From Proteiniborus sp. MB09-C3 (GTDB lineage Bacteria > Bacillota > Clostridia > Tissierellales > Proteiniboraceae): a stretch of 64,000 nt of DNA. Both the position numbers and the translations under genes were made by a program. The notes under the pieces were generated by a model, which worked only from the letters and a program-made list of their open reading frames with translations, did no database searches and was not told the origin of the DNA. Below, in pieces: positions 1 through 7,386 of this stretch. Every line of letters starts with the position of its first letter. Positions within the stretch are counted from its first letter, which is position 1. Where the stretch lies: positions 2,046,001 to 2,110,000 of the forward strand of contig NZ_CP127161.1 in the NCBI RefSeq assembly GCF_030263895.1, written 5' to 3'.

Positions 1-447
1 ACTAATAAGTATGGGAATAATTATACTAATAAAGTGACTTTTAATGAGTACCCTGGTTTTTCACTGATAAGCACATTACCTTTCTTATATAAACCTATAG
101 AAGTAAAAAATTATTATGATGGAGATTATTTGGAAAAATTCAGTGGAAGACGGACAGATGATTTAAAAAGGGCAGGAGCTTTAGAGTTACATAATAAGTT
201 TTGGATGTCGAATAATGTGGAAGGTGGAAATATTTTCGGCTCAGTACCTTTAGAATTGATTAGAAAGGATTCAGCTAAAACATTGCTTTCCTATGGCTGG
301 AAAAAAGCAGATGTGTCAATTTATGAGATAGAAGAAGGAATAAGTCTTAGAGAACTAGATAGGATTTGTTCAATAAATTTTAAAAATTATATTATTGCTA
401 CGGAAATGAGAAACAGTACAAAGCTTGTATTAAACTTTGATATATAG
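1..447 (+). CDS. Hypothetical protein, 5'-truncated by the window edge
   Basis: The reading frame is open from the first base, so the true start lies upstream; a GTG at 34 has no ribosome binding site and is unlikely to be the start. At least 148 residues are visible, ending at a TAG. The protein is soluble-looking, with no membrane segment, and has a mix of aromatic and charged residues (for example the segment SGRRTDDLKRAGALELHNKF). I do not recognise the family and see no catalytic motif. The next gene downstream, nadK, is convergent, so this gene ends its own transcription unit. Function unknown. Confidence 0.6.
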   Translation, partial: TNKYGNNYTNKVTFNEYPGFSLISTLPFLYKPIEVKNYYDGDYLEKFSGRRTDDLKRAGALELHNKFWMSNNVEGGNIFGSVPLELIRKDSAKTLLSYGWKKADVSIYEIEEGISLRELDRICSINFKNYIIATEMRNSTKLVLNFDI

Positions 448-551
448 GATTTATACAGCTGTTTTTAGTACTTACTAAGGACACTCCTAATTATTGTCCT
501 ATGGACAGAAATTAAAGTTGGAAAAGAACATGAAGTTTTTTAGAAACGCTT

Positions 552-590
552 AGTATGACACAGTCTATGTCATACTGAGCGCAGTAAAAT
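552..590. repeat. Remnant of the interspersed inverted-repeat family
   Basis: A perfect 9-bp inverted repeat (AGTATGACA at 552-560, TGTCATACT at 568-576) is followed by GAGCGCAGTAAAA. The second arm plus this tail resembles the core of the larger elements near 3.18 kb and 12.2 kb (GTCATTCTGAACGCAGTGAA). It looks like a decayed or rearranged end of that family between two convergent genes, where it could also act as a weak hairpin. Confidence 0.4.
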
Positions 591-591
591 A

Positions 592-1410
592 CTATATAAA
601 TCTATCTCTAACCTTAGACCAGAAGTTTTGGCTATGAAAGGTGAGTTTTCTTAATGTCATATCAGAAAGCTTGATTATAATCTCTACCACATTATCATAT
701 TTTAGTTGATTTCCATCTACTACAATTAGGACAGTATTCTCATCCCTGTACTCAGGGTTGATTTTTATAGCCATTCCATCAGGTATGATTGCACTATTTT
801 GTAAAGACCTATAAGCTTTTGAGTTTATTGGACAAAGGGGAGTCAACTGTAAAGTTTTTAGTGTGGGATAAACTATACTACCTCCTGCTGAAAGATTATA
901 GGCAGTACTTCCACTGGGAGTAGATATTATTAATCCATCTCCACTAAAGCATTCTAAGTGATCATCATCTATTGAAACATTTAGATGTATGACTTTTGAT
1001 TCTATACCTTTTATAACTATTTCATTGACGCCTATAAGCTCAATACAGCTAGTTCTTGTACATACGATAGCTTCAACAAGATAAATATCTTCTATATTAT
1101 ATTTTCCCTTAGAATAATTCTCAACAAATTTATTGATATTCTCAGGGGTTATTTCATGGAAGAAACCTAAATGGCCTGTATTAACTCCAACAAAGGGCAT
1201 ATATGGGAAATTGTACTTATGAACAGCCCTTAAAAAAGCTCCATCTCCACCAATACATATACTTAACTCTGCATTATAGTCGAATTCACTTGAAATAATA
1301 TAACCATATTGTTTTAATTTGTTTTCTAAAAGCTCAGAAGTTTCTTTAGAACGTATATTATCATTATGAATAATGTTTATTATTTTTTTTCCTTGCAGTC
1401 CATTTTCCAA
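592..1410 (-). CDS. nadK: NAD kinase
   Basis: This enzyme phosphorylates NAD to NADP in the cytoplasm. The family signature GGDG sits at about residues 54-57 and is followed by NTGHLGF and the STPSGSTAYNLSAGG segment, which bind the substrates. I place the start at a TTG at 1410 because a GGAGGG ribosome binding site (1418-1423 on this strand) lies seven bases ahead of it; the frame stays open to a TTG at 1431, but that codon lies upstream of the site. The product is 272 residues, a normal length. It is divergent from the pseudouridine synthase gene, with the two promoters sharing about 90 bp. Confidence 0.93.
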   Translation of the reverse strand: MENGLQGKKIINIIHNDNIRSKETSELLENKLKQYGYIISSEFDYNAELSICIGGDGAFLRAVHKYNFPYMPFVGVNTGHLGFFHEITPENINKFVENYSKGKYNIEDIYLVEAIVCTRTSCIELIGVNEIVIKGIESKVIHLNVSIDDDHLECFSGDGLIISTPSGSTAYNLSAGGSIVYPTLKTLQLTPLCPINSKAYRSLQNSAIIPDGMAIKINPEYRDENTVLIVVDGNQLKYDNVVEIIIKLSDMTLRKLTFHSQNFWSKVRDRFI

Positions 1411-1503
1411 AGTAGCTCCCTCCAAATTCAATTTGCAAAAATAGCAGGAATAGTATATGTATATTATACACTAATTGTATTAAATATAAAACGGAGGAAA
1501 AAC

Positions 1504-2397
1504 ATGAAAGAAAGCGAAAACGTAATAATATTTGATATAAAGTCATCAGGTTTGACAATAGAGGAAGTGTTAAAACAGAACTATGGAATTTCGGGAAGAT
1601 TATTTAGAAGACTTCAAAAAAACCAGCAAATATATCTTAATAGTAAGATGGCAAAAAGCAATGCAACTGTGAAAAAAGGCGATAAGGTTACAATACATAT
1701 GGAAGATGAAGTAGAGAATAGTATACCAGTAGATATTCCTATAGATATAATTTATGAGGATTTAGATTTTGTGATTTTGAATAAGCAACCTAATATAGTA
1801 GTTCATCCTACTAAGAGCCATCAAGATGACACTATAGCAAATGGCGTAGCCTATTATTTTAATAAAAACAATATTAATAAGAAGGTAAGGTTTATAAATA
1901 GGCTAGACATGGGAACGTCGGGAGTACTGGTTATAGCAAAAAACTCTTTTACTCATCAACAAATGTCAAAGCAAATGGAAGAGGGAACAATAGAAAAGAA
2001 ATACTTAGCTATAGTTAATGGTATTGTAGAGAAAGAAGAAGAAATTATTAATTTGCCTATTGGAAAAGAAGAGAATGAGCCTATGATAAGATCTGTAATG
2101 AAAAATGGACAAGAAGCTATAACTAAATATAAAGTAATAGAAAGGCTTAAAGAAGCCACCTTACTTGAGGTAGAAATTGAAACAGGTAGAACTCATCAGA
2201 TAAGGGTACATATGAAGCATATTGGGCATCCAATAATAGGTGATGAATTATATAATGAGTCAAGTGAATTAATAAACAGGCAGGCTTTACATGCTTTCGA
2301 GTTTAAATTTATACATCCTAGAACTGGAGCGGAAAAAGAAATAAACGCTTCTCTTCCAGATGATATGGAAGCATTATTATTAAAGCTTAGAGCTTAA
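1504..2397 (+). CDS. RluD/RluA-family pseudouridine synthase
   Basis: This enzyme converts uridine to pseudouridine in RNA, most likely 23S rRNA. The first 75 residues form an S4-type RNA-binding domain (LFRRLQKNQQIYLNSK, then KKGDKVTIHM). The catalytic domain has the RLDMGTSG motif with the active-site aspartate at residue 135, and the later GRTHQIRVHMKHIGHPIIGDELY block typical of the RluA group, given here only in parts: GRTHQIRVH and GHPIIGD. The start is the ATG at 1504, which has the ribosome binding site CGGAGG; the frame is open further upstream but that part overlaps nadK. The product is 297 residues. The exact target base cannot be told from sequence. Confidence 0.9.
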   Translation: MKESENVIIFDIKSSGLTIEEVLKQNYGISGRLFRRLQKNQQIYLNSKMAKSNATVKKGDKVTIHMEDEVENSIPVDIPIDIIYEDLDFVILNKQPNIVVHPTKSHQDDTIANGVAYYFNKNNINKKVRFINRLDMGTSGVLVIAKNSFTHQQMSKQMEEGTIEKKYLAIVNGIVEKEEEIINLPIGKEENEPMIRSVMKNGQEAITKYKVIERLKEATLLEVEIETGRTHQIRVHMKHIGHPIIGDELYNESSELINRQALHAFEFKFIHPRTGAEKEINASLPDDMEALLLKLRA

Positions 2398-2446
2398 AAT
2401 ACAAATTGCGATGAAGTAATTATACTCCATCGCAATTTGTATTTTT
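2397..2446 (+). terminator. Rho-independent terminator of the pseudouridine synthase gene
   Basis: Two 17-base arms (2397-2413 and 2428-2444) are perfectly complementary and end in a T run. The hairpin begins at the stop codon of the upstream gene. A-rich bases on the other side mean it could also stop the small minus-strand gene that follows. Confidence 0.85.
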
Positions 2447-2471
2447 GTAATTATTTACTTTTACAGTAATA

Positions 2472-2582
2472 CTAGCAGCCTCTACCCCAGAATCCACAGA
2501 AAATTAATACTAAAAGTATAAAGAAAAATAATAGGGTATCGCCATTGCCAAAGCAACCTTCAAAACCAGCGTTATTTCCCAT
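2472..2582 (-). CDS. Tiny hydrophobic glycine/cysteine-rich peptide (36 aa)
   Basis: This is a short gene of 36 codons starting at ATG 2582, with an AAGGGGGT ribosome binding site about 10 bases upstream. The product starts MGNNAGFEGCFGNG, has one strongly hydrophobic span (about residues 17-31, LLFFFILLVLIFCGF) and ends WGRGC. Its make-up, a Gly/Cys-rich tail around a single membrane span, resembles the tiny YjcZ-like proteins that are common in spore formers, but that link is by composition only. It converges on the pseudouridine synthase gene. The clear ribosome binding site and sensible topology make it a likely real gene; its role is unknown. Confidence 0.6.
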   Translation of the reverse strand: MGNNAGFEGCFGNGDTLLFFFILLVLIFCGFWGRGC

Positions 2583-2673
2583 TAAAAAACCCCCTTGTAT
2601 AATTTGCAACCAAATCATTGGTTAGTATAATATATTAATCATCCAGTATTTTTGTTACATGGAAATAGAAAAA

Positions 2674-2716
2674 GGGCTTTGCTTACGGGGGCAGTGGAGA
2701 TAAATAAGCAAAGCCC
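2674..2716. terminator. Strong terminator-like hairpin in a divergent intergenic region
   Basis: A perfect 12-bp inverted repeat (GGGCTTTGCTTA at 2674-2685 and its complement at 2705-2716) has a 19-base G-rich loop and is followed by AATTTTT; the other side is GAAAAA, so it could stop transcription in either direction. It sits between two divergent genes, where no gene end needs it, so it may be the 3' end of a small RNA or a leader attenuator. Confidence 0.55.
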
Positions 2717-2839
2717 AATTTTTAAAATCTTATTATAATTTTTACCACAATTTCAAAAGCTAAACATCTTTTTATAACTTTTTTAAAACTTATGAAAAAA
2801 GAATTATATTTAGGGAATAATATACCTTGAGGTGATTCT

Positions 2840-3106
2840 ATGTTAAATAGTATTAGAGAAATAAGAAGAAGAGACGATGAGGGAATATATACCCTCACTT
2901 TAGAAATACCAGAGAAAGAATTTTTTCTAGTCTATAATGATGTAGATAAACAATCAGCCAATGACTTATTAAAGCAATACCTGATTTTTAGACAAGATGA
3001 TGCAAGATTGGATACTGTAGATATTAAACATGATAAGAATAATCATATAATTAATGTAGTAAGTGAACTGAATTATTTAGGTAATGACCACACAGATTAT
3101 CCTTAA
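2840..3106 (+). CDS. Hypothetical protein, 88 aa
   Basis: The ATG at 2840 is preceded by the ribosome binding site TTGAGGTGATT. The product is a small, acidic, soluble protein with an N-terminal basic stretch (IREIRRRDDEG), a strand-rich middle (IYTLTLEIPEKEFFLVY) and a helix rich in charged residues. I see no known motif and do not recognise the family. It is monocistronic, followed at once by the repeat element at 3121-3270. Codon use matches its neighbours. Confidence 0.6.
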   Translation: MLNSIREIRRRDDEGIYTLTLEIPEKEFFLVYNDVDKQSANDLLKQYLIFRQDDARLDTVDIKHDKNNHIINVVSELNYLGNDHTDYP

Positions 3107-3120
3107 AAATCTTATTCCAT

Positions 3121-3270
3121 AGGGAACGGTACTATCACCGTCAGACTGTGTGAAAATTCACATGCTATACGTTTTTGTCATTCTGAACGCAGTGAAAAAT
3201 CTGTATTTGAAGCTATTAGAGACCCATTCGCTTCGCTCAGGGTGACAGTTTACACACAGTCCGCCGTTCC
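3121..3270. repeat. MITE-like interspersed repeat, copy 1
   Basis: The element has nested terminal inverted repeats: GGAACGG/CCGTTCC (3123-3129 and 3264-3270) and GACTGTGTG/CACACAGTC (3144-3152 and 3253-3261). The core contains GTCATTCTGAACGCAGTGAA and ACCCATTCGCTTCGCTCAGG. Its inner 120 bases match the element at 12124-12245 in the opposite orientation with only scattered differences. It has no coding potential, as expected for a non-autonomous element moved by a transposase elsewhere. Confidence 0.8.
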
Positions 3271-3294
3271 TCTTGGACTCTTTTACTGTTAAGC

Positions 3295-4158
3295 CTATTC
3301 CTTTTTCTCTTCCTTTGAATTCAAACCATTTAGCAATTCAAGCATTTTAAACATATCACCTATTTTTTCGGTTGACATATTTTCATTATTACCCAATACC
3401 GTTTTTGTAGCATTTACCATATTTTCTACTTGATTTGCTTTATTACTATTACTTTCTAGCATTGGTTTTAGGACATTTATCATGCTATTAAATTGATTTA
3501 TTTTGCTTTCATCATTTCCTAATAATGGCTTCAAAATATTTGCCATATCTTCTATTTGAATAGGATTATTTGAACTAGCTTGAGCAGGTATTTCGGCCTT
3601 AGGCAGTGTATTTGATACCTTATCCATTCTATTATTCATATTACTTAAGCTTGACATCATATTAATTAAGGATTTATATCTATCGAAATTTAAAATTACA
3701 TCAATAACTGGCTTTAATGTATTAACTTTTTCATCATTTGCTTCGTCCTTTATTGTTGAGAGAATTCCATTTATTCTATCCTTATTAGTTAAGTTATCAA
3801 GAGCTACAATTGGAGCATAGGATTTATTAGTAGTTATGATTTCCATGAGTCCAATGATTGTAGTTGCCTTTTCAATAAAGAAAATAATTGTATTTAATGG
3901 ATCTACAACATATTCAGGTAAATAAGGCCCTACCTTTTTTATAATATCCATTTTTTCATTTAAGCTTTTAATGTCAATGGAGGCTATAAAGTCATTTCCT
4001 AAGCCAGATACAACATTTCTTTTTCTTGTAAATTCATGTGAAAAGTTATTAACTAAGAGAACCAAAGGTAAAAGAAAAATCAATTTCTGAATATGTAAAT
4101 TAGATTTCTCAATAATATTTTGGTTTGAAGGGACTGCTACAATTTCGTTCAATTTCAT
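3295..4158 (-). CDS. Hypothetical protein with C-terminal internal repeats
   Basis: The product has 287 residues, with a ribosome binding site GGGAGG just before the ATG. One hydrophobic segment lies at about residues 25-37 (LIFLLPLVLLVNN) and a second weaker one near 85-105. The last 90 residues hold about three degenerate repeats of roughly 25 residues built on the pattern M-x-N-x-x-K-P-x-L, for example MANILKPLLGN, MINVLKPMLES and MVNATKTVLGN. I do not recognise the family. It is divergent from the 97-residue gene at 4308, whose tail (LRPLLNEEQ) echoes the repeat, so the two may be functionally linked. Membrane association is likely but not certain. Confidence 0.6.
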   Translation of the reverse strand: MKLNEIVAVPSNQNIIEKSNLHIQKLIFLLPLVLLVNNFSHEFTRKRNVVSGLGNDFIASIDIKSLNEKMDIIKKVGPYLPEYVVDPLNTIIFFIEKATTIIGLMEIITTNKSYAPIVALDNLTNKDRINGILSTIKDEANDEKVNTLKPVIDVILNFDRYKSLINMMSSLSNMNNRMDKVSNTLPKAEIPAQASSNNPIQIEDMANILKPLLGNDESKINQFNSMINVLKPMLESNSNKANQVENMVNATKTVLGNNENMSTEKIGDMFKMLELLNGLNSKEEKKE

Positions 4159-4307
4159 GCCTCCCCAGATAAAATTTATAAATAGTATTTATAGCTATAA
4201 TATGTAACAGGATTATTTCTGTTACAAGAAAATTATTTTAGCTTCTAGTAATATGACATGCACTTATCCACATAGATTTATATATAATTAAATGGGGAGG
4301 AATGTAA

Positions 4308-4601
4308 ATGGTCAATGATAATAAAAATATTGAAGAATTAATTGAACAAATAAAAGATAAGATAGAACCTACAGAAGAACAGCTTGAAACAGTAAAGAAG
4401 TTTGCAGAACAGTATTCAAATAAATCAGGAAATGAAATTTTATTTGAAATCATTAAGCTAAATAAAAAACTTACGGAGGATATGAGTAAAGAAGAATTCA
4501 TGTCTAAGCTCAATCAGCTAGAAGCTTTGAGACCATTACTAAATGAAGAACAAAATGAAAACCTTGATAGACTACTTAAAATTTTAAAAGCTGGTCAATA
4601 A
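4308..4601 (+). CDS. Hypothetical small helical protein, 97 aa
   Basis: The ATG at 4308 follows a good GGGAGGAATG ribosome binding site. The protein is acidic and almost wholly helical, with no membrane segment and no cysteine. It contains the stretch LEALRPLLNEEQNENLDRLL, which resembles the repeats in the divergent 287-residue protein. I cannot assign a function. It is a single-gene unit closed by the hairpin at 4626-4654. Confidence 0.6.
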   Translation: MVNDNKNIEELIEQIKDKIEPTEEQLETVKKFAEQYSNKSGNEILFEIIKLNKKLTEDMSKEEFMSKLNQLEALRPLLNEEQNENLDRLLKILKAGQ

Positions 4602-4625
4602 TTCTATCTAGCATATAATATCAAG

Positions 4626-4654
4626 TGGAAGGGTGCACCCTTCCATATTTTTTT
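4626..4654 (+). terminator. Rho-independent terminator
   Basis: A perfect 20-base palindrome (TGGAAGGGTGCACCCTTCCA, 4626-4645) is followed by a run of T. It ends the 97-residue gene and lies just ahead of the ftsH promoter. Confidence 0.85.
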
Positions 4655-4677
4655 ATGTAAACTTTATTGTTTTTAAA

Positions 4678-4706
4678 TAGACATAAAGTGGGTATTGTGC
4701 TATAAT
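4678..4706 (+). promoter_or_regulatory. Sigma-A type promoter of ftsH
   Basis: TAGACA (4678-4683) and TATAAT (4701-4706) are 17 bases apart, and the -10 box carries the TGC extension just upstream. The first base of the transcript would fall about 30 bases before the ftsH start codon. Confidence 0.65.
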
Positions 4707-4741
4707 TGTTTTATATTATGTAAACTAGAAAGGGGACGAAT

Positions 4742-6505
4742 ATGAAGCTGTTAAAGAACAAAAGAAATCTAATTATACTATTTGCTATCCTAAGTATAGT
4801 AATAGTATCTGCATTTGTTTTCTTAAGCAGCAAACAGGAATTGACAGAAATATCATATATAGAATTTAACAAAAATCTAGAAAATGGGAATATACAATCT
4901 GTTAATCTAACCAATAAGGAAGAAATAACAGGAGTATTTAAAGATGGAAAATTGTTTAGAACAGATAATCCTAGGACTGAAGGATTCAAGGAAAAGCTTC
5001 TTAATTCTGGTGTTGATGTGAAGGAAACGGATGGAAATAGTACTATTGGGGATATATTGACTATGATCGTTGTATTATCAGCTTTTAGTGGTTTATTTTA
5101 CCTTGTTAGTAGAAATTCAAATAAGCTAGCAGAGAAAGAAATGACTAAAATGTCTGATATAGATGGCGATGGAGAGAATTCCTCTACCATAACATTTGAC
5201 GATGTGGCAGGAAATGATGAGGTAAAAGAAAGCCTAAAGGAAATGGTAGATTTTATAAGAGAACCTGAAAAATATGAAAGATATGGCGCGAGAATGCCTA
5301 GAGGGGTATTGCTTTATGGACCACCAGGAACAGGTAAGACACTGCTTGCAAAGGCATTAGCGGGAGAAGCAAGGGTTCCTTTCTTTGCAGTAACAGGCTC
5401 AGATTTTATACAAGTATATGCTGGACTTGGCGCAAGCAGGATAAGAAGTCTGTTTAAAAAGGCAAGAGCAGCGGGAAAATGTGTAATATTCATTGATGAA
5501 ATTGATGCTCTTGGTAAAAAAAGAAAGGGTGGTGCATCAAACGGTTCCTCTGATGAAAGTGATAGAACACTTAATGCGTTGTTAACTGAAATGTCAGGCT
5601 TTAAAGAAAATCAAGGGATTATAGTAGTGGCGGCAACCAATAGAGTAGATACTTTAGATGAAGCCTTATTAAGACCAGGAAGATTCGATAGACAGCTTGA
5701 GGTAGGTTTACCTGATATAAATGCTAGATATAAGATATTAGAGCTTCATAGTAAAAATAAACCAATAAGCAAGCAAGTTGATTTAAGGAAGGTTGCTTAT
5801 CAGACAGTTTATTTCAGTGGTGCTAAGCTAGAAAGTTTAATGAATGAATCAGCTATGTTAGCCGCTAGATATAATGATAACAGCATAAATATGGTTCATA
5901 TAGACAAAGCCTTTTATACTGTAATAGCAGGGGAAGAAAAGAAGGATAGAAGCTATATATCAATTGAAGAAAAAAAAGTTACTGCTTATCATGAGGCAGG
6001 CCATGCTTTGGTTACTAAACTAACTTCTCCTTTAAACAGAGTAACTAAAATCAGCATTATTCCAAGTACAAAAGGGGCTGGAGGATTTAGTATGAATATA
6101 CCCCCAGACAAACTGTATCAGTCTAAGGAAGATATATTAAATCATATTATGGTAGCATTAGCTGGTAGGGCATCTGAAGAAATAATTTTTGGAAAGGATA
6201 AAATAACTACTGGGGCATTGAATGATTTACAGAAAGCCACTGATATGCTAGTCTCAATGATAGCAAGATATGGTATGGATGACAATACAGGCTTGTTGAA
6301 CTTTGAGGTTCTATTAGGAGACAATATTGGAAGCAGTGCATATGTAGTAGATAGAGCGAAAAAGTTAATTGAAGAGCTATATTCAAAGACCTTAAATCTG
6401 ATTAAAGAAAATATTAGCAAGCTAGAGAATATATCTGAAAGATTATTGATAAATGAAACTATGGATGAAGATGAGCTCAATACTATTATCAATAGTGCTG
6501 CTTAG
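4742..6505 (+). CDS. ftsH: ATP-dependent zinc metalloprotease FtsH (variant paralogue)
   Basis: FtsH is a membrane-anchored AAA protease that degrades unneeded or damaged membrane and soluble proteins. Two N-terminal membrane spans (about residues 9-28 and 103-122) flank a short outer domain. The AAA part has Walker A GPPGTGKT (193-200), Walker B FIDEID and the second region of homology with the arginine fingers (RPGRFDR). The zinc site is HEAGH (417-421) with the third ligand Asp495 in NDLQKATD. At 587 residues it is shorter than usual, and the pore loop reads FIQVYAGLGAS rather than the common FVEMFVGVGAS. It stands alone rather than after tilS and hpt, so a housekeeping copy probably exists elsewhere. 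Confidence 0.93.
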   Translation: MKLLKNKRNLIILFAILSIVIVSAFVFLSSKQELTEISYIEFNKNLENGNIQSVNLTNKEEITGVFKDGKLFRTDNPRTEGFKEKLLNSGVDVKETDGNSTIGDILTMIVVLSAFSGLFYLVSRNSNKLAEKEMTKMSDIDGDGENSSTITFDDVAGNDEVKESLKEMVDFIREPEKYERYGARMPRGVLLYGPPGTGKTLLAKALAGEARVPFFAVTGSDFIQVYAGLGASRIRSLFKKARAAGKCVIFIDEIDALGKKRKGGASNGSSDESDRTLNALLTEMSGFKENQGIIVVAATNRVDTLDEALLRPGRFDRQLEVGLPDINARYKILELHSKNKPISKQVDLRKVAYQTVYFSGAKLESLMNESAMLAARYNDNSINMVHIDKAFYTVIAGEEKKDRSYISIEEKKVTAYHEAGHALVTKLTSPLNRVTKISIIPSTKGAGGFSMNIPPDKLYQSKEDILNHIMVALAGRASEEIIFGKDKITTGALNDLQKATDMLVSMIARYGMDDNTGLLNFEVLLGDNIGSSAYVVDRAKKLIEELYSKTLNLIKENISKLENISERLLINETMDEDELNTIINSAA

Positions 6506-6640
6506 ATTGTATTGATATAAGTATTTCCTTGTTCTTTCTGAGATTTCATCGAAAAAGCTTATATCGATAAGAAAAAATGATTATATTTTGTTTAAATATA
6601 GGTTATTCTAGATATAGGAAGATATTCAATTATATTTTGA

Positions 6641-6669
6641 TTTGAAAATTTCGTGAAATATAGTATAAT
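6641..6669 (+). promoter_or_regulatory. Sigma-A type promoter of the 6S RNA
   Basis: TTTGAA (6641-6646) and a perfect TATAAT (6664-6669) are separated by 17 bases. The expected transcription start, about 6677-6683, coincides with the 5' arm of the 6S RNA closing stem. Confidence 0.65.
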
Positions 6670-6681
6670 TAATATATAAAG

Positions 6682-6856
6682 AGTTTCCTGAGATGTGCGA
6701 TAGTCTATGGTAATTCAACCGACATATTTTATACGGGAGTCTGTGTTCATTAGCTAATGATATGCCTGTTTAACTGGACATCAGCGGTTGACGACAAGAC
6801 ACCCACCTGCAGAAGTGCGGGTGTGAATTAGCTAGACAGCCGGCATCATGGGAATA
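6682..6856 (+). ncRNA. ssrS: 6S RNA
   Basis: 6S RNA binds the housekeeping RNA polymerase holoenzyme by mimicking an open promoter and shifts transcription in slow growth. The 5' arm TTTCCTGAGATGTGCG pairs with the 3' arm CCGGCATCATGGGAA to form the closing stem, as in known 6S RNAs (compare TCTGAGATGT and GGCATCTCGG of Escherichia coli). The internal segment GTTGACGACAAGACACCCACC also matches the conserved central part, and a GC-rich hairpin follows (CCCACCTGCAGAAGTGCGGG). Mature ends are estimated. A promoter precedes it and a strong terminator follows. Confidence 0.88.
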
Positions 6857-6897
6857 TAAAATCCTTAAGCAAATTGCTTAAGGATTTTATATTTTTT
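6856..6897 (+). terminator. Rho-independent terminator of the 6S RNA
   Basis: Near-continuous 17-base arms (6856-6872 and 6874-6890) form a long hairpin followed by ATTTTTT. It lies directly after the closing stem of the 6S RNA. Confidence 0.85.
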
Positions 6898-6924
6898 GAT
6901 GGATTATGTTATAGAAAAAGAACA

Positions 6925-6944
6925 TATATAGACATATATCTATA
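6925..6944. promoter_or_regulatory. Candidate ArsR operator box 1
   Basis: The 20-base sequence TATATAGACATATATCTATA is an imperfect palindrome that matches box 2 at 7011-7030 in 18 of 20 positions. It lies upstream of the -35 element of the ars promoter. Confidence 0.55.
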
Positions 6945-6976
6945 GAATATTATTATATAAACAATAAAACTAAGTG

Positions 6977-7006
6977 TTGACTGCGAGTAGCTGAGAAGCA
7001 TATAAT
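6977..7006 (+). promoter_or_regulatory. Sigma-A type promoter of the ars operon
   Basis: TTGACT (6977-6982) and TATAAT (7001-7006) are 18 bases apart. The start of transcription would fall inside or next to operator box 2. Confidence 0.75.
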
Positions 7007-7010
7007 ATGT

Positions 7011-7030
7011 TATATAGACTAATATCTATA
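7011..7030. promoter_or_regulatory. Candidate ArsR operator box 2
   Basis: The palindrome-like TATATAGACTAATATCTATA begins four bases after the -10 box, the usual place for an ArsR repressor site. It is nearly the same as box 1, which supports repressor binding at both. Confidence 0.65.
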
Positions 7031-7043
7031 TAGAGGTGAATAT

Positions 7044-7364
7044 ATGAAACCTAATTACGAAGAAAATTCAAAAATCATTAAAGCCATATCAGATCCTAAA
7101 AGGCTACAGATAATTGATATATTATCTTGTGGTGAAAGATGTGCATGTGATATATTAGAGCACTTTGATTTTACCCAACCCACATTATCACATCATATGA
7201 AAATCTTACAGGAGTCTAGTTTAGTGAACATTAGAAAAGACGGATTATGGAACTACTATTCTTTAAACTTAGTGCAATGCAATAAAATACTTTTATTTTT
7301 GATGAATCTAATAACAGATACTGAAGATTGTATATGTAAAAGCAAGCCAAATTGTAAATGCTAA
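7044..7364 (+). CDS. arsR: ArsR-family arsenite-responsive repressor
   Basis: This is a 106-residue winged-helix repressor that leaves DNA when it binds arsenite or antimonite. The DNA-recognition helix (TQPTLSHHMKILQES) is typical of the family. Cysteines 29, 33 and 35 (SCGERCACDILEH) form the trivalent arsenic site on the helix before it, and a further cysteine-rich tail (DCICKSKPNCKC) adds four more. It is the first gene of the ars operon, with a clear AGAGGTGA ribosome binding site and two operator-like boxes around its promoter. Confidence 0.93.
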   Translation: MKPNYEENSKIIKAISDPKRLQIIDILSCGERCACDILEHFDFTQPTLSHHMKILQESSLVNIRKDGLWNYYSLNLVQCNKILLFLMNLITDTEDCICKSKPNCKC

Positions 7365-7386
7365 TTTAAAAGAGGAGTGATAGTAA

